Assembly (NCBI GenBank): GCA_022494885.1
Contig: JAGVSM010002698.1
Span: 42,568-106,567, forward strand
Direction of reading: 5' to 3'
DNA: 64,000 nucleotides
From: Micrasema longulum
Lineage: Eukaryota; Arthropoda; Insecta; Trichoptera; Brachycentridae
In this document: piece after piece, positions 53,391 to 62,889 of the stretch
Position numbering within the stretch: the first letter of the stretch is position 1
Layout of the letters: the number at the start of each line of letters is the position of its first letter
The notes under the pieces: generated by a model
What the model saw: only the letters and a program-made list of their open reading frames with translations
Databases searched by the model: none
Told to the model about the DNA's origin: nothing
Made by a program: the position numbers and the translations under genes

Positions 53391-53675
53391 ATAAATTAAC
53401 GTATTAAGTGTTAACATAAAGTTGCGTCCGTTTTTTGTTTAAATAAAAACTTTTTATGATTTTTTTTAATACAATAATTCCGTTCCCCACCGCGTAGCTG
53501 TGTCCTCGTATATCCGTACCATACATTAATTTTCAGGTCATTTAACTGCTCGCGCACATAAATATCTCACTCAGTGTTCCATAATTAATTCAAATTTAAA
53601 CAATATAGTTTAAGCGGCGAGTCCACAACAAATTAACTATCTTGATAATCAGCTTAAGTTACTATGTATTTTTAT

Positions 53676-53735
53676 CCGCCTCGTGGTCTAATGGCTAGCG
53701 CGTTTGTCTCCCATGCGTGAGGTCTTCAAATAAAT
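53676..53735 (+). mobile_element. tRNA-like SINE head, truncated
   Basis: TCCGCCTCGTGGTCTAATGG, then CTAGCGCGTTTGTCTCCCAT and GCGTGAGGTCTTC: a good A box, then an abrupt switch to AAATAAATAAATAAATG before the B box. Confidence 0.6.
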
Positions 53736-53797
53736 AAATAAATGAACATATATTTTTTAAAAAGTAATTTAAGTTTGTAAGTGAAGATTCTTGATGG

Positions 53798-54160
53798 AAG
53801 TTCATTGTAATTTATTATATAAATAAAAGACGAGTGATACTTTAATCCACAAATTTGGAATATCCAGGGACACTAAAAATAAAATAAAATACTTAAACTC
53901 ATAAAAAAGCATTATATCAACTCATTAGTTAACCCGAAGAAAAAAAAAAGATCTTTAAGATAAAAATAACTTTATTTAGTTTACTTTCATATAACTTTGA
54001 ATTATCTATCCTTACCTCTGTTTTGTATATATACATTGAACTCCTTAATAAAGATACCAGTCTCGAAGATGTCGCGAAAGCGATGAAACCGGTATCTGAA
54101 TATTCTAAATTTGTGGATTAAAGTATCACTCGTCTTTTATTTATATAATAAATTATAATA
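53798..54160 (+). mobile_element. Inverted-repeat element with hammerhead-like hairpin
   Basis: Arms 53798-53870 and 54097-54160 (TATATAAATAAAAGACGAGT, GATACTTTAATCCACAAATT and complements) flank a region ending GATACCAGTCTCGAAGATGT, then CGCGAAAGCGATGAAACCGG and TATC. GATACC pairs with GGTATC around TCGC-GAAA-GCGA. The same motif is at 3792-3830. The arrangement recalls repeats of Penelope-like elements; no RT is present. Confidence 0.6.
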
Positions 54161-54164
54161 TTAG

Positions 54165-54290
54165 TTCCTGGACGTTCGATTGATCTAATGTCACAAAAAA
54201 CATTACTAAAAATACGCTGCAGTTGGTACACCAATGTAGTTCCCTTTGCACCAGTATACGCTAAAAACCATGATGACGATAATGTATTTA
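54165..54290 (+). mobile_element. SINE, 3' half
   Basis: TAGTTCCTGGACGTTCGATT, AAATACGCTGCAGTTGGTAC and GTTCCCTTTGCACCAGTATA, ending GATGACGATAATG. A diverged 36689-family copy. Confidence 0.6.
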
Positions 54291-54409
54291 TTTTTAATCT
54301 CGTCTCCAGACAGGTGAGGAATACAGTTATATTCGCAAAATAGTCTCAGAATCGTAGACGAGTGTTTTCGACTCGATGGCTACTCTCTAGTAAAAATTGT
54401 TTGAAGTGG

Positions 54410-54500
54410 AGATAGGTCCGCCTTGTAGTGTAGTAGTCGCGTTTATCTACCACACTTGAGGTCCCAGTATCGATTTTAGGCGTGGTCGACTACGACATTG
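54410..54500 (+). mobile_element. tRNA-like SINE head, decayed
   Basis: GGAGATAGGTCCGCCTTGTA, GTGTAGTAGTCGCGTTTATC and GAGGTCCCAGTATCGATTTT, then AGGCGTGGTCGAC. The A box is readable and the B box is mutated. It resembles the minus-strand head at 17095-17156. Confidence 0.55.
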
Positions 54501-54522
54501 TTAAAAGTGCTTACAATAATTA

Positions 54523-54728
54523 TTTATTAATTCATATTTTTTCTATAATAAATTATAATAAAAATAAATAATCATAATGCAAATTAAAATTAATAATCAA
54601 AATAATGTGACCTCACACTTAACAATATACTTTAAATATATTTTTTTTTACATTTGAGAATAAACACTCAATAAACAGATATAATCAACAAAATGTTCAG
54701 ACAGTTTTAAACACTACGTATTTATAGG
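54523..54728 (-). mobile_element. LINE 3'-UTR tail
   Basis: Reverse partner of 1556-1770: TTTATTGAGTGTTTATTCTC, AAATGTAAAAAAAAATA and GTTAAGTGTGAGGTCACATT. The hairpin region is shortened relative to the plus copy. Confidence 0.55.
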
Positions 54729-54739
54729 TACAACGGTTT

Positions 54740-54985
54740 TCACGGTCACTGTTATCAATTTGTTTCTTTTGGGTGATACCGTGTGTGTTGGATTTGTTCC
54801 GACGTTGCGGCTACCATTGCAGGAGCCATCTTCAAGGTAAACTGAGTGTTTTGTAGAAAAAAAGTATGTGTTTAAGTACTAGTAATTTGTACCGTGTCGC
54901 AGTCGGCAGTAGGCACATTTCTATTAATTTTTGTAGTATGTAGTGCTGGGAACCATGTTGAGTTTAATTTCAGCCCATCGTCTTT
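54740..54985 (-). repeat. Dispersed repeat, partner of 5010-5375
   Basis: GGCTACCATTGCAGGAGCCA, TCTTCAAGGTAAACTGAGTG, CCGTGTCGCAGTCGGCAGTA and GTAGTGCTGGGAACCATGTT are reverse complements of the 5165-5370 blocks in order. The frame 54894-55097 is incidental. Confidence 0.6.
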
Positions 54986-55029
54986 GTTTATGTTATTCGA
55001 CATTAAACAAAATGCACTACTACATTATT

Positions 55030-55086
55030 ACTTCCCTATCCACACCTACTGGTGCATAAGGCATTGCAGTGGAATTCCAATTGTAA
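55030..55086 (-). mobile_element. SINE 3' end
   Basis: Reverse of CACTGCAATGCCTTATGCAC, then CAGTAGGTGTGGATAGGGA. 36689 family. Confidence 0.55.
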
Positions 55087-55234
55087 TGTGTCAGTAATTA
55101 TCTGTTAAGTGTCAATATAAGTTGTGTCAGTTTTTTTCCAAATGAAGAGAGCAAGAGGACACAAAAATAAAAAAAATGCAACATATTAGTCAATAATGTA
55201 TTCTCCTTCATTATTTTTATACAAAATAGTCAAT

Positions 55235-55640
55235 AATTTATAGCATTTTCACCGTACGCTACGCAAATACCGCGAGCAGCTTTGGCAGCTTTATTTCCTG
55301 TATTGAACGCGAACAGAAATAGATATCGAAAATGCTCGCTTTCGTCCTGTGAACATTAAATTTTGAAGGTTTATAATATAATAAAATATTACATGTATTT
55401 ATTTATTAACATAAAGGCAGTTTATTAAACATTGTTTGAGACATAAGTCCCAACTCCATGGGACTTAAGGTCCTGTGTTGATTTGGGACGAGTATTTAGT
55501 TGACGTAAAAAAAGCACAATATCTTGTAGACCAGAAAATTTTCTTTCGAATAACATTTAACCATCACCATTTTTTTAAAACTTTTGGTGCTCCCTTTTAA
55601 ATTTGGAATGAAACGGACGCAACTTATATTTACACCCAAT
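55235..55640 (+). repeat. Dispersed repeat B, single-arm copy
   Basis: ACCGCGAGCAGCTTTGGCAG, CTTTATTTCCTG, AAAATGCTCGCTTTCG and TTTTGGTGCTCCCTTTTAAA align with 59770-60040. At 59640-59861 the same sequence is present as a foldback; here only one arm exists. Confidence 0.6.
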
Positions 55641-55717
55641 ACATCATTCTAAATTATTGCAGTAAAAAACAAGCAACTGAAAAATACTTAACTTCAACCT
55701 GGAAATATTATTTTTGA

Positions 55718-55782
55718 TTTTCTGGGATTCGACCCGGAACCTGAGTAGACGAACGTCCTAACCACTAAACTACGACACAGAT
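55718..55782 (-). repeat. tRNA-like segment
   Basis: Reverse: GTGTCGTAGTTTAGTGGTTA, GGACGTTCGTCTACTCAGGT and TCCGGGTCGAATCCCAG. The A and B boxes are better preserved than in 25379-25443. Both are followed by the same roughly 60 bases and then by the CAGAGTAATAACGG MITE. Confidence 0.65.
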
Positions 55783-55840
55783 TTTAATAACTTTGATTTT
55801 CACCTGATCAAACCAAAAACAAATAGATATATTACATACT

Positions 55841-56088
55841 CGGAGTAATAACGGACTATCGCCATGGAGCCGCCTATATGGACAAAAATCATTTTAGGAT
55901 TATCAATCACTACGTTAGTTACAGTTTACAGTAAAACAGTAAGCCGTAGGTACTCGGGTTGAGAATCGCAAGCGCAGCGCCAAAATCGTATGTTACACGT
56001 TTGCTGTTAAACCAAAAATTTGCTACGCTTTTGTTCTATGCAATAGATCAAAATGGCATATTTATAGCTTTAGCGCGTTATTACTCTG
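55841..56088. mobile_element. MITE (CAGAGTAATAACGG family), reference copy
   Basis: Inverted ends GAGTAATAACG (55843-55853) and CGTTATTACTC (56076-56086) enclose a 222-base unit with no frame. Relatives: 25482 (half), 37129 (LINE-interrupted) and 51816 (reverse). No clear target duplication was identified. Confidence 0.75.
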
Positions 56089-56299
56089 ATCTCTGATAAT
56101 ATATACAATATAATGAAAACAGTATAATCAAACAATACAAATAAATTTAATATAAATACAAGTTAAATATAAATTAAACAAATATTAATACTTGAAACAG
56201 TAACTTTGTGATTGTCCATGTTGAAAAATATAAAAAATATTTGATTTGTGTAAAATCACTTTATGTATTTAATATGTCGACCGGTTTTATTTTTTTAAA

Positions 56300-56595
56300 A
56301 ATTTTATTTGAAAATTTATTTATAAACCCTTACGGATTATTACATTCATATTACATTAAAAAAAATTTACATTTTTAATTTATACTCTGTTGTTCAAGAT
56401 AATATTTTTTACGTCTTTTGAAAAGTTTGTCTGAGTCTTTTGTTTAGTTTTGTCTGGTAGTTTATTATATAATTTCAGTCCCTGGTTCATTAGTCTTGAT
56501 TGTCCTTGTCTTGTTTTAGAAAGTTGTAGATGGTATTTGTCTGATATTCTCGTATTATGTCCATGTTGACTACAATTTTTTACTAGTTTTAGTTC
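56300..56595 (-). pseudogene. LINE C-terminus and 3' end (HNTR family)
   Basis: The minus frame ends at 56380: QHGHNTRISDKYHLQLSKT, then GLKLYNKLPDKTKQKTQTNF and SKDVKNIILNNRV. It is open for over 60 codons without a stop and closely parallels 43200-43395. The UTR has the AATCCGTAAGGGTT hairpin just below. Confidence 0.8.
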
Positions 56596-56674
56596 TTCGT
56601 CTACGTATGCATTTAAGATTCATACTTCTTTTTTGTAAGAAGTAAAATATTGAATGTTGTTTTATTTTAAGCCT

Positions 56675-57530
56675 TGACAAAGGAACATTCGTGTTTTAAA
56701 ACCGGTCGGCATCTTCTCTTAGTGCCCTGTCAGGTATCCCTAACGTTGGCAATCACTCTGGCAAAGGTCTCTCTATGCTGTGCTGCGCGGAAAATCTGCT
56801 CCACAGTCCTGAAGCCAGTCCAGTCTCGTATATTTCGCAGCCAGGACATCTGTCTTTTTCCAGCCTCTCTGTGACCCCCAATCTTGACTTTCAAAATTAA
56901 ATGAAGCAAGTGGTACTTTTCTCCACGCATTATATGCTCCAGATACGAAATTTTACGAACTTTTATGGTGGTTAAGAGTTCTCTGTTCGTTTTAGCTCGA
57001 CTTAAGACTTCTGAGGTCGTTATCAGGTCGGTCCAAGATATCTTTAGCATTCTGCGATGCAGCAACATCTCAAAAGCCTCTTGCCTGTTTACAATGTTCA
57101 CCTTTAGAGTCCAAGTCTCACAGCCATACAGAAATACAGACCGCGCATAATATTTTACTAATTTTTGCCTTATTTTTAAGTTTAGATTTGCATTGCAGAA
57201 GAGGGAGCAGCTCTTCCTGTCTCAATTTTGCATTTAATTTCTATATCTGGGTCGAGGGTTTCTGTTAGAATGCTGCCGAGGAACTTAAATATGTCCGTCA
57301 GCGTACCTGATATTGTTGATTACACCTCCATTGATATTCAGGCCTCTTTCACTGTTGTTCAGCGCTTTCAAAAACATAGTCAGAATACAAGTTAAAAAGC
57401 AAGGGAGACAGAGTACAACCTTGTCGCACTCCCCGCTGAATGAGTATTGCATCTGACATTTCATTTCCTCGTCTGATTTCAGCTGTTTGATACCAGTATA
57501 AGTTTTGGACCGGTCGGCATATTAAATGTA
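56675..57530 (-). pseudogene. RTE-like LINE RT with internal deletion
   Basis: Read from 57530 down: TAEIRRGNEMSDAILI, QRGVRQGCTLSPLLFNLYSD (palm motif), then GGVINNIRYAD. The second catalytic Asp and the following stretch are deleted: the frame jumps to FKFLGSILTETLDPDIEIKC near 57295. After further breaks: FLYGCETWTLKVNIVNR, LHRRMLKISWTDLI, KVRKISYLEHIMRGEKY and SWLRNIRDWTGFRTVEQ to about 56730. Good order, dead enzyme. Confidence 0.85.
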
Positions 57531-57969
57531 TTTTGTGATTTTAAACAAAGTAAATATTTTTATATTTTAAATTGACTATTCAAAAATAGTCGCTCCCGCC
57601 TTAAGAGGTAAGTCACAACTGCGACCTCATTAAGACGACAGTGTGCGTCACTACATAATTCCCATGTGGGTGGTTTGCAGAGGTAGGGACCGCGACAGAT
57701 ACTCGCACAATGGTCACGTGTCTGTTTTAGGTTAGCTTACAATGTACAAGTAGAAACTATCTGTTTGCATTATTAACTTCAAACATTTACCGGCAGAGAT
57801 AAAGGCACCGGTGTTTCTACTTTTACATGCGTAACTATGCTATTAGCGACAATGCATTCCACATACCGTATTCTAGAGGCAAAACTGACTTAACTTCGCT
57901 TGTGTCAGTTTTACGCAGAGGCCACACTAATCTTAAAGTTTAAATACATACTTTTGTTTTATATTACAT
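57531..57969. other. Unassigned, slightly CpG-richer
   Basis: It contains TAAGACGACAGTGTGCGTCA and GGTAGGGACCGCGACAGATA. No repeat partner, frame or signal was supported. Confidence 0.3.
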
Positions 57970-58085
57970 GTGTAGTTATGAACATATTACAACAGACATG
58001 AAAAACATCTTACGAAAGGGAATCTAGAAGTCTAGGCATCCACAGGGCTTATGACCTGTTATTGGCTGGTTTAAGTAGCCACTGA
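57970..58085 (+). mobile_element. Abundant palindromic element, partial
   Basis: ATATTACAACAGACATGAAA, AAGTCTAGGCATCCACAGGG and TTATTGGCTGGTTTAAGTAG. The left terminus and core are present; it ends abruptly at the tRNA-like segment. Confidence 0.65.
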
Positions 58086-58114
58086 AATAACCACAGAAAA
58101 AATGTGGTTATTTG

Positions 58115-58195
58115 TGTGGTTCCGTGGCGAGTGTCTCGGACTCACGGTTTAAATGTCCGTGGTTTGAATCCCACTCTACCCTTACTTGATTCCCA
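58115..58195 (+). mobile_element. tRNA-like SINE head
   Basis: GTGGTTCCGTGGCGAGTGTC, TCGGACTCACGGTTTAAATG and TCCGTGGTTTGAATCCCACT with a good B box. It is Ser/Leu-like in layout, differing from the other heads. A short body with an A-rich tail follows. Confidence 0.55.
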
Positions 58196-58499
58196 TTTTC
58201 TAGTAGTGAGTTATTTGCAAATAATTGAAAATGCCCCTTAAAATTAAACATTTGGGTAAATCATAAAAACGCAAATATTTATTTTAAAAAAGTCATTTAT
58301 GATTATATTACTTGCATATAATAATAAAAATGATAATATTAATCATAGTTTATTAACAACAAAAAACAGTTTCTTTATCTACTACATACACACTTAGATA
58401 ATAGATTTCTCTCGATTATGTCTAGTCTGCCTAACTAGGTACTACCTTTTTTAAGTAACTTACTAGGTAAAAAAAAATAACACCTCTACCTACCAGTGA

Positions 58500-58620
58500 A
58501 TTTATTATAAAGTTATACAATATACATATATATTTTTTTAATATTTTTTTTTTTTAATTTTTTTTTTTTTTTTTTAATTTTTTTTTTCCATTTTTTAATT
58601 TTTTATTTAATTATACCATT
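58500..58620. repeat. Low-complexity T-rich tract
   Basis: Long T runs interrupted by AA, probably the A-rich tail of a minus-strand retroposon or slippage. Confidence 0.8.
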
Positions 58621-58689
58621 TATTATTAAAGAATGTTTTTGAGTAATTTTTTTGATTTTTCTCTGCTTTAATCCAGTAACCAATTTAAA

Positions 58690-59030
58690 AAACAAAAATT
58701 TACATTTATTTTGTTCTTATATGTCATCAGACCACCTTTTCTGAGGCCTGCCGACACTTCTTCTACCCGTTCTGGGTCGCCATTTCAGGACTTTTTTGGT
58801 CCATCTAGAGTCAGTGGTTCTGGCTATATGACCAGCCCAGATCCATTTCTGGTTGGCAGCCCTGTGGAATCCATGTATTGGTTTTTCTGTCTCTCAACGA
58901 AATACTTAGCATTCTCCTTTCCATGGCTCTCTGTGTCACAGATATTTTTTTTTCGTGAACACAAAAGTTTCACAGCCAAATGTCAGTACAGGGAGGAAAA
59001 AAAACAAATTAATGAACAGTTTTTGTAGAT
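58690..59030 (-). pseudogene. LINE C-terminus (RWTKKVLEW type)
   Basis: Minus strand: ETEKPIHGFHRAANQ, then WAGHIARTTDSRWTKKVL, then RPRTGRRSVGRPQKRWSDDI. This is a very typical end of RTE/BovB-like and related insect RTs. Stops occur near 58910-58950. The plus-strand frame at 58711 is its shadow. Confidence 0.8.
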
Positions 59031-59164
59031 TACCAATAAAATAAATCACGGCTTGCCACTGAAAAAATGTTATCAAAAGTGAAACAAAATGCAAAAGATC
59101 ACACTTTGTTAAAAAAAAATACACTCTACAAGACAGTGTGTTTGCTTTTAAATTACACTATTTA

Positions 59165-59605
59165 CATTATTTGTGTATAAAGTATGTAAGTTAAACGCTG
59201 TCGAAATGCGATTTCTCGGTTAAATGTATGGTAAAACGATGTATCATAGGTGCACAAATGTCGAGATCCTGGAACTATGTAAGGCTGAGACTTGCGTTAT
59301 CGACATAATCAAGAAAGGGGTGCTGCGTTGGTTTGGATATGTGGAGCAAATGGACAGCGAAAGAACGGCTAAAAGGATCTGTGATGCGAATTTGGATGGA
59401 TGCAGAAAACGAGGAAGACCGAGAAAGACATGGCACAATCAAGTCCATCAAATACTTGAACGTGGACGAGTTTAGAGTTGAAATAATCGGCATACGTGCA
59501 TAATAAGATTTAAGAATGTAGAGGAAACGAGGTCTGTATGCAAAGACAGAGTGTTATGGCGTTCTATCCTCTCTGCCTACCCCTACGGGGAAATAAAAAA
59601 AAGTT
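59165..59605 (+). pseudogene. RTE-like LINE C-terminus and 3' end
   Basis: LRWFGYVEQMDSERTAKRI, NLDGCRKRGRPRKTWHNQ and ILERGRV, then a stop. After a frameshift, NVEETRSVCKDRVLWRSILS and AYPYGE close before an A-rich tail. It matches 40340-40620 block by block, with a better N-terminal part and a broken end. Confidence 0.8.
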
Positions 59606-59639
59606 TGTTTTATTTAATAACAAGCCTTCAAATAGAATG

Positions 59640-60045
59640 TCAATAAGACGAAAGTGAGCAATTTTGATATCTCTTTCTGATCGCGTTCAGTCTAGGAAAT
59701 AAAGCTGCCAATGCTGGTCCCGATATTTGCGAATGTGCGGTGAAGATGCTACGAACAAATTTGTTCATATGTCATAGCATCATCGTACAGTTCGCAAATA
59801 TCGCGAGCACCTTTGCCAGCTTTATTCTCTCGAAAGATGTGTCGAAAATGTTCATTTTCGTTTTCTAGACATTCCATTTTGAAGGCTTGTGTCAAATAAA
59901 ATAATAAATGTAATGTAAAAATAAAAAACAGTATCTTTTACAGCAGAATATTTTTTTTTTTCTCGAATTACGTTTTCAGTTTTTATTTCTTCTGGTGCTC
60001 GTTTTTAAATTTTGAAAAAAATGGGCACAACTTATGTTAACAGAC
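59640..60045 (+). mobile_element. Dispersed repeat B with foldback structure
   Basis: Left arm 59649-59752 and right arm about 59772-59861 are imperfect complements (AATAAAGCTGCCAATGCTGG versus CCTTTGCCAGCTTTATT; GATATTTGCGAATGTGCGG versus ACAGTTCGCAAATATCG). The loop is AACAAATTTGTTC. The rest aligns with 55330-55640. No frame. Confidence 0.6.
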
Positions 60046-60419
60046 TATTTATTGTTCTTATTTATTTATACACAACATACTCCAAAATACCGTTAGAACA
60101 GTTGTTCCAATACATGAAGGTGCTGGATATGGAACAACTGTACCCAAAAGAAGCACTTACACACTTCTGGTCGAACAATAAGGAGAGATCTTAGCAAAAT
60201 GTTTTTTTCAGAGCACGAATCATGTCATACCCAAAACCCTTACGACTTTTGCTCAAAGACACCTCTCATTTGTCGCACCGAGAGTGTTCAATATTTTGGA
60301 AGAGCGTATTAAGCTCTCAAAGACAAAAAAACATTTTTGAGACGGGAGTTAAGGACTGGATTTTCCTTAGTGGGAGGGATTTGAGTGGCAAACTCATTGA
60401 TGATTTTCCGAATGTTTGA
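60012..60419 (+). pseudogene. Unidentified degraded coding region
   Basis: Two successive frames, 60012-60194 and 60222-60419, contain IPLEQLFQYMKVLDMEQLYP and FETGVKDWIFLSGRDLSGKL. They may be parts of one ancestral protein separated by a frameshift, and the position just before a LINE end suggests a retroelement C-terminus. No family was recognised, and a chance origin cannot be excluded. Confidence 0.3.
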
Positions 60420-60506
60420 GTTTACTGTTTACCATATTTATGTGCAATTTTTTTTTTTAATATTGTAATGTTTCTGATCCCATAAAATATTTGCGATTAT
60501 ATACTC

Positions 60507-60945
60507 ATGTGTCTGTGTCACCTAATTGCTCATCCCAACTCAACACAGGGATTGAGATTTATATATTTATTTAAAATTCTCAACTCACTCTTTGATGCGC
60601 CTGAACTACTGAGCTCAATAAAATTAAATATCCCAACTAGAAACCTCAGACAAAACTTACTCTTTCATACCGATAACCATAGAACTAACTATGGTTTTTA
60701 TTTCCTTATGCCCAGAATTCTTAGGTCTGCCAACAAACATACCAGTCTTGATTTCTCTGATAACAAGTTGTCTTCTTTCAAACGATCACTGAATCAAATT
60801 CAATTGTAAACACCTCTCTCCTGCTTCCACTCCCACAAAGTCTACTTTTAACCTTAGAGTCTTTCTACTTTTTTTATAATATTTTTCTATGTATAAATGT
60901 GTCCATAAAAATGCCCATTGGGCGTATATATAAATAAATAAATCA
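60507..60945 (+). pseudogene. LINE C-terminus and 3'-UTR
   Basis: Frame 60507-60809: LRFIYLFKILNSLFDAPELL, SIKLNIPTRNLRQNLLF, NYGFYFLMPRILRSANKH and SFKRSLNQIQL. It is the same type as 45383-45589 but a different family. The UTR ends AATGCCCATTGGGCGTATAT with an AATAAATAAAT tail. Confidence 0.8.
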
Positions 60946-60949
60946 TGTG

Positions 60950-61430
60950 TAATAAACAAAACCTTTAATTAAATAAATATATAAATGTAATTTCTGTTGT
61001 TATTCGTAATAAAATAAAATACGTCAGTGGACTCACAGATTTGAAAATAAAGTATGTGATTATATTATCAGATGCGGATTTTATCCATAAAGTATAATGG
61101 GAAATCCGTCTAGTCATCCCTCCACGTGGTCCTTGAATGAGTGCGCGTGCGTCGTATCGAGACGGCTCCTTCGATCGCACACCCCTATTTCCACCCTTGA
61201 AATTTCACTCCCTTCTATAGAATACAGATGTGGCTACAGGCTCCGTATTATATATCCTAGCAACACTTTCTCTGCTGTATTCTGAACACAGGGATTTGTA
61301 AAATAATTTAACAGCTTCTTTTTATTTTATGTATTAAGAATACAAACAGGTGAACAGGTTATAAAGTTTATACTTAAAGACAAATAAATAGAATACAGTT
61401 CCTGGCATTAAATTTATTTATTATTATATA
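60950..61430. other. Unassigned; CpG patch at 61120-61200
   Basis: GAGTGCGCGTGCGTCGTATC, then GAGACGGCTCCTTCGATCGC. Overlapping frames on both strands show no domain. The origin is unclear. Confidence 0.25.
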
Positions 61431-61550
61431 GGGAGTTATTAAAATTATTACAACAGAGATAAATAACATTTTAGAGAAAAGAATACGAAAAATAAGGCAG
61501 TTACAGAGCTTATGATTTGTCAAATACATTTTGAAACCACGAAAGTGAAT
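61431..61550 (+). mobile_element. Abundant palindromic element, diverged partial
   Basis: AGGGAGTTATTAAAATTATT, then ACAACAGAGATAAATAACAT and GGCAGTTACAGAGCTTATGA. A left-end copy, clearly older than the others. Confidence 0.55.
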
Positions 61551-61660
61551 CACAGCACAAAACATCCAGGCTTGAGAAGCATCATATTTTTTTTTTGGTC
61601 TCACTGGGAATCGAACCCGAAGCCTTCCGTCCACGAGTCAGTGAATTAGTGAAATGACTA
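61540..61660 (-). mobile_element. tRNA-derived SINE (second family), head and body
   Basis: Reverse: GGAAGGCTTCGGGTTCGATT, CCCAGTGAGACC, then TGATGCTTCTCAAGCCTGGA, matching 19365-19490. The A-box side is degraded. Confidence 0.65.
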
Positions 61661-62154
61661 TCTCGAAACAAATATAACAAAAAAAAACACGAGGTTAAAA
61701 CTAAGGGCGTCCTTATTTTGATACGAAATAAGTTCTATGTTCGAGAACTTTCTCCTAAGGTACCAGATGTTGGGTGATATATTAGGACATTTAGCTAGTA
61801 CACCTTGACGACACGTGGAACAAATAAAGGAACGAAATATATCAAATATAAATCACAGATTTATGAAAAAAACAAATTGAAAGTTAAAAAACCATTAATT
61901 TTTTTTATTTCAGTTCAGTACCGGAATACGGCGTTTATTGGCAAAAATTAGAGTACATACTTGCAATACAAAAATTGTATAAAATATAAATTTGACATGC
62001 GGAATCGAAAGAAAATATTTCTAGTTGCCTTAGAAGAATAGTACTCTAATATATTAAAAATGACAAAATAATACAAAAAATTTAATATTTTTAAAATATA
62101 CAATAAAGGTAAAAAATATCAAACTTAATGCATAAAATTATAAATATGAATCTT
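61661..62154. other. Unassigned AT-rich stretch
   Basis: No frame or repeat partner was recognised. Confidence 0.3.
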
Positions 62155-62450
62155 TAAATTTATTTCAACAGAGACGGAATGCATTTTTTAAAAAGAAATA
62201 TGGGAGTCTCGGCATTTGCAGGGTTTATGATCTTTATTTACTCACTTTGTAACATTCACAGCTCTGCCTATGCTTAAACATTCATATCTTCTCAACTCTT
62301 TCTGATGACTTTTGTGAAGTCAAAGGGCTAAAACTGTAAGATGAATCTCACCCACATCAATAAAGGTACCGACGTTATAAGCCTAGGTGAGATTATCGAA
62401 ATTTCACCTACAAGAACACGCCTAAAATTGTAACATAGTACATAATTGTT
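62155..62450 (+). mobile_element. Abundant palindromic element, diverged long copy
   Basis: TTTCAACAGAGACGGAATGC, GGAGTCTCGGCATTTGCAGG, ACTTTGTAACATTCACAGCT, TGATGACTTTTGTGAAGTCA and CACCTACAAGAACACGCCTA follow the 39940 order. The core has lost about 30 bases. Confidence 0.65.
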
Positions 62451-62654
62451 TATACGTATTTTTAGACGAGTTCGTTTTATTGACAGTATATTGAATATGT
62501 ACGAATATTGCTGGTTTCTACCCTATAGGAATGAATTCGTAAATTCTAAAGCAAAGTTTGAGAATTAATAATATTCGTATTAGAGTACCTACTTTCTGTC
62601 CGGCAGGGGCGACTCGTCCATAAAAGTCATTAGGCGCAGCTCACCATTATATTT

Positions 62655-62693
62655 GACTATCGATAATAATATTTTATATTACTATCGATAGTC
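62655..62693. repeat. 18-bp palindrome
   Basis: GACTATCGATAATAATAT pairs with ATATTACTATCGATAGTC with one mismatch and almost no loop. No larger element was delimited around it. Confidence 0.6.
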
Positions 62694-62889
62694 GAATAAA
62701 TAATAAATATTCCTCCAAAAATAAATATAAATATCGGCGCCCAGCCCGTTCCCTTGATTAGAAACTAGCTAATTACATCGGGTTATTTATGTATACAAAT
62801 ATGTATACGGTATCTAAATTCTTAAAACCCAGTTAGTGTTTTTCCTTTTTGAGAAAGCTTGCAGATTACAGATATTATTTGAATTATTT

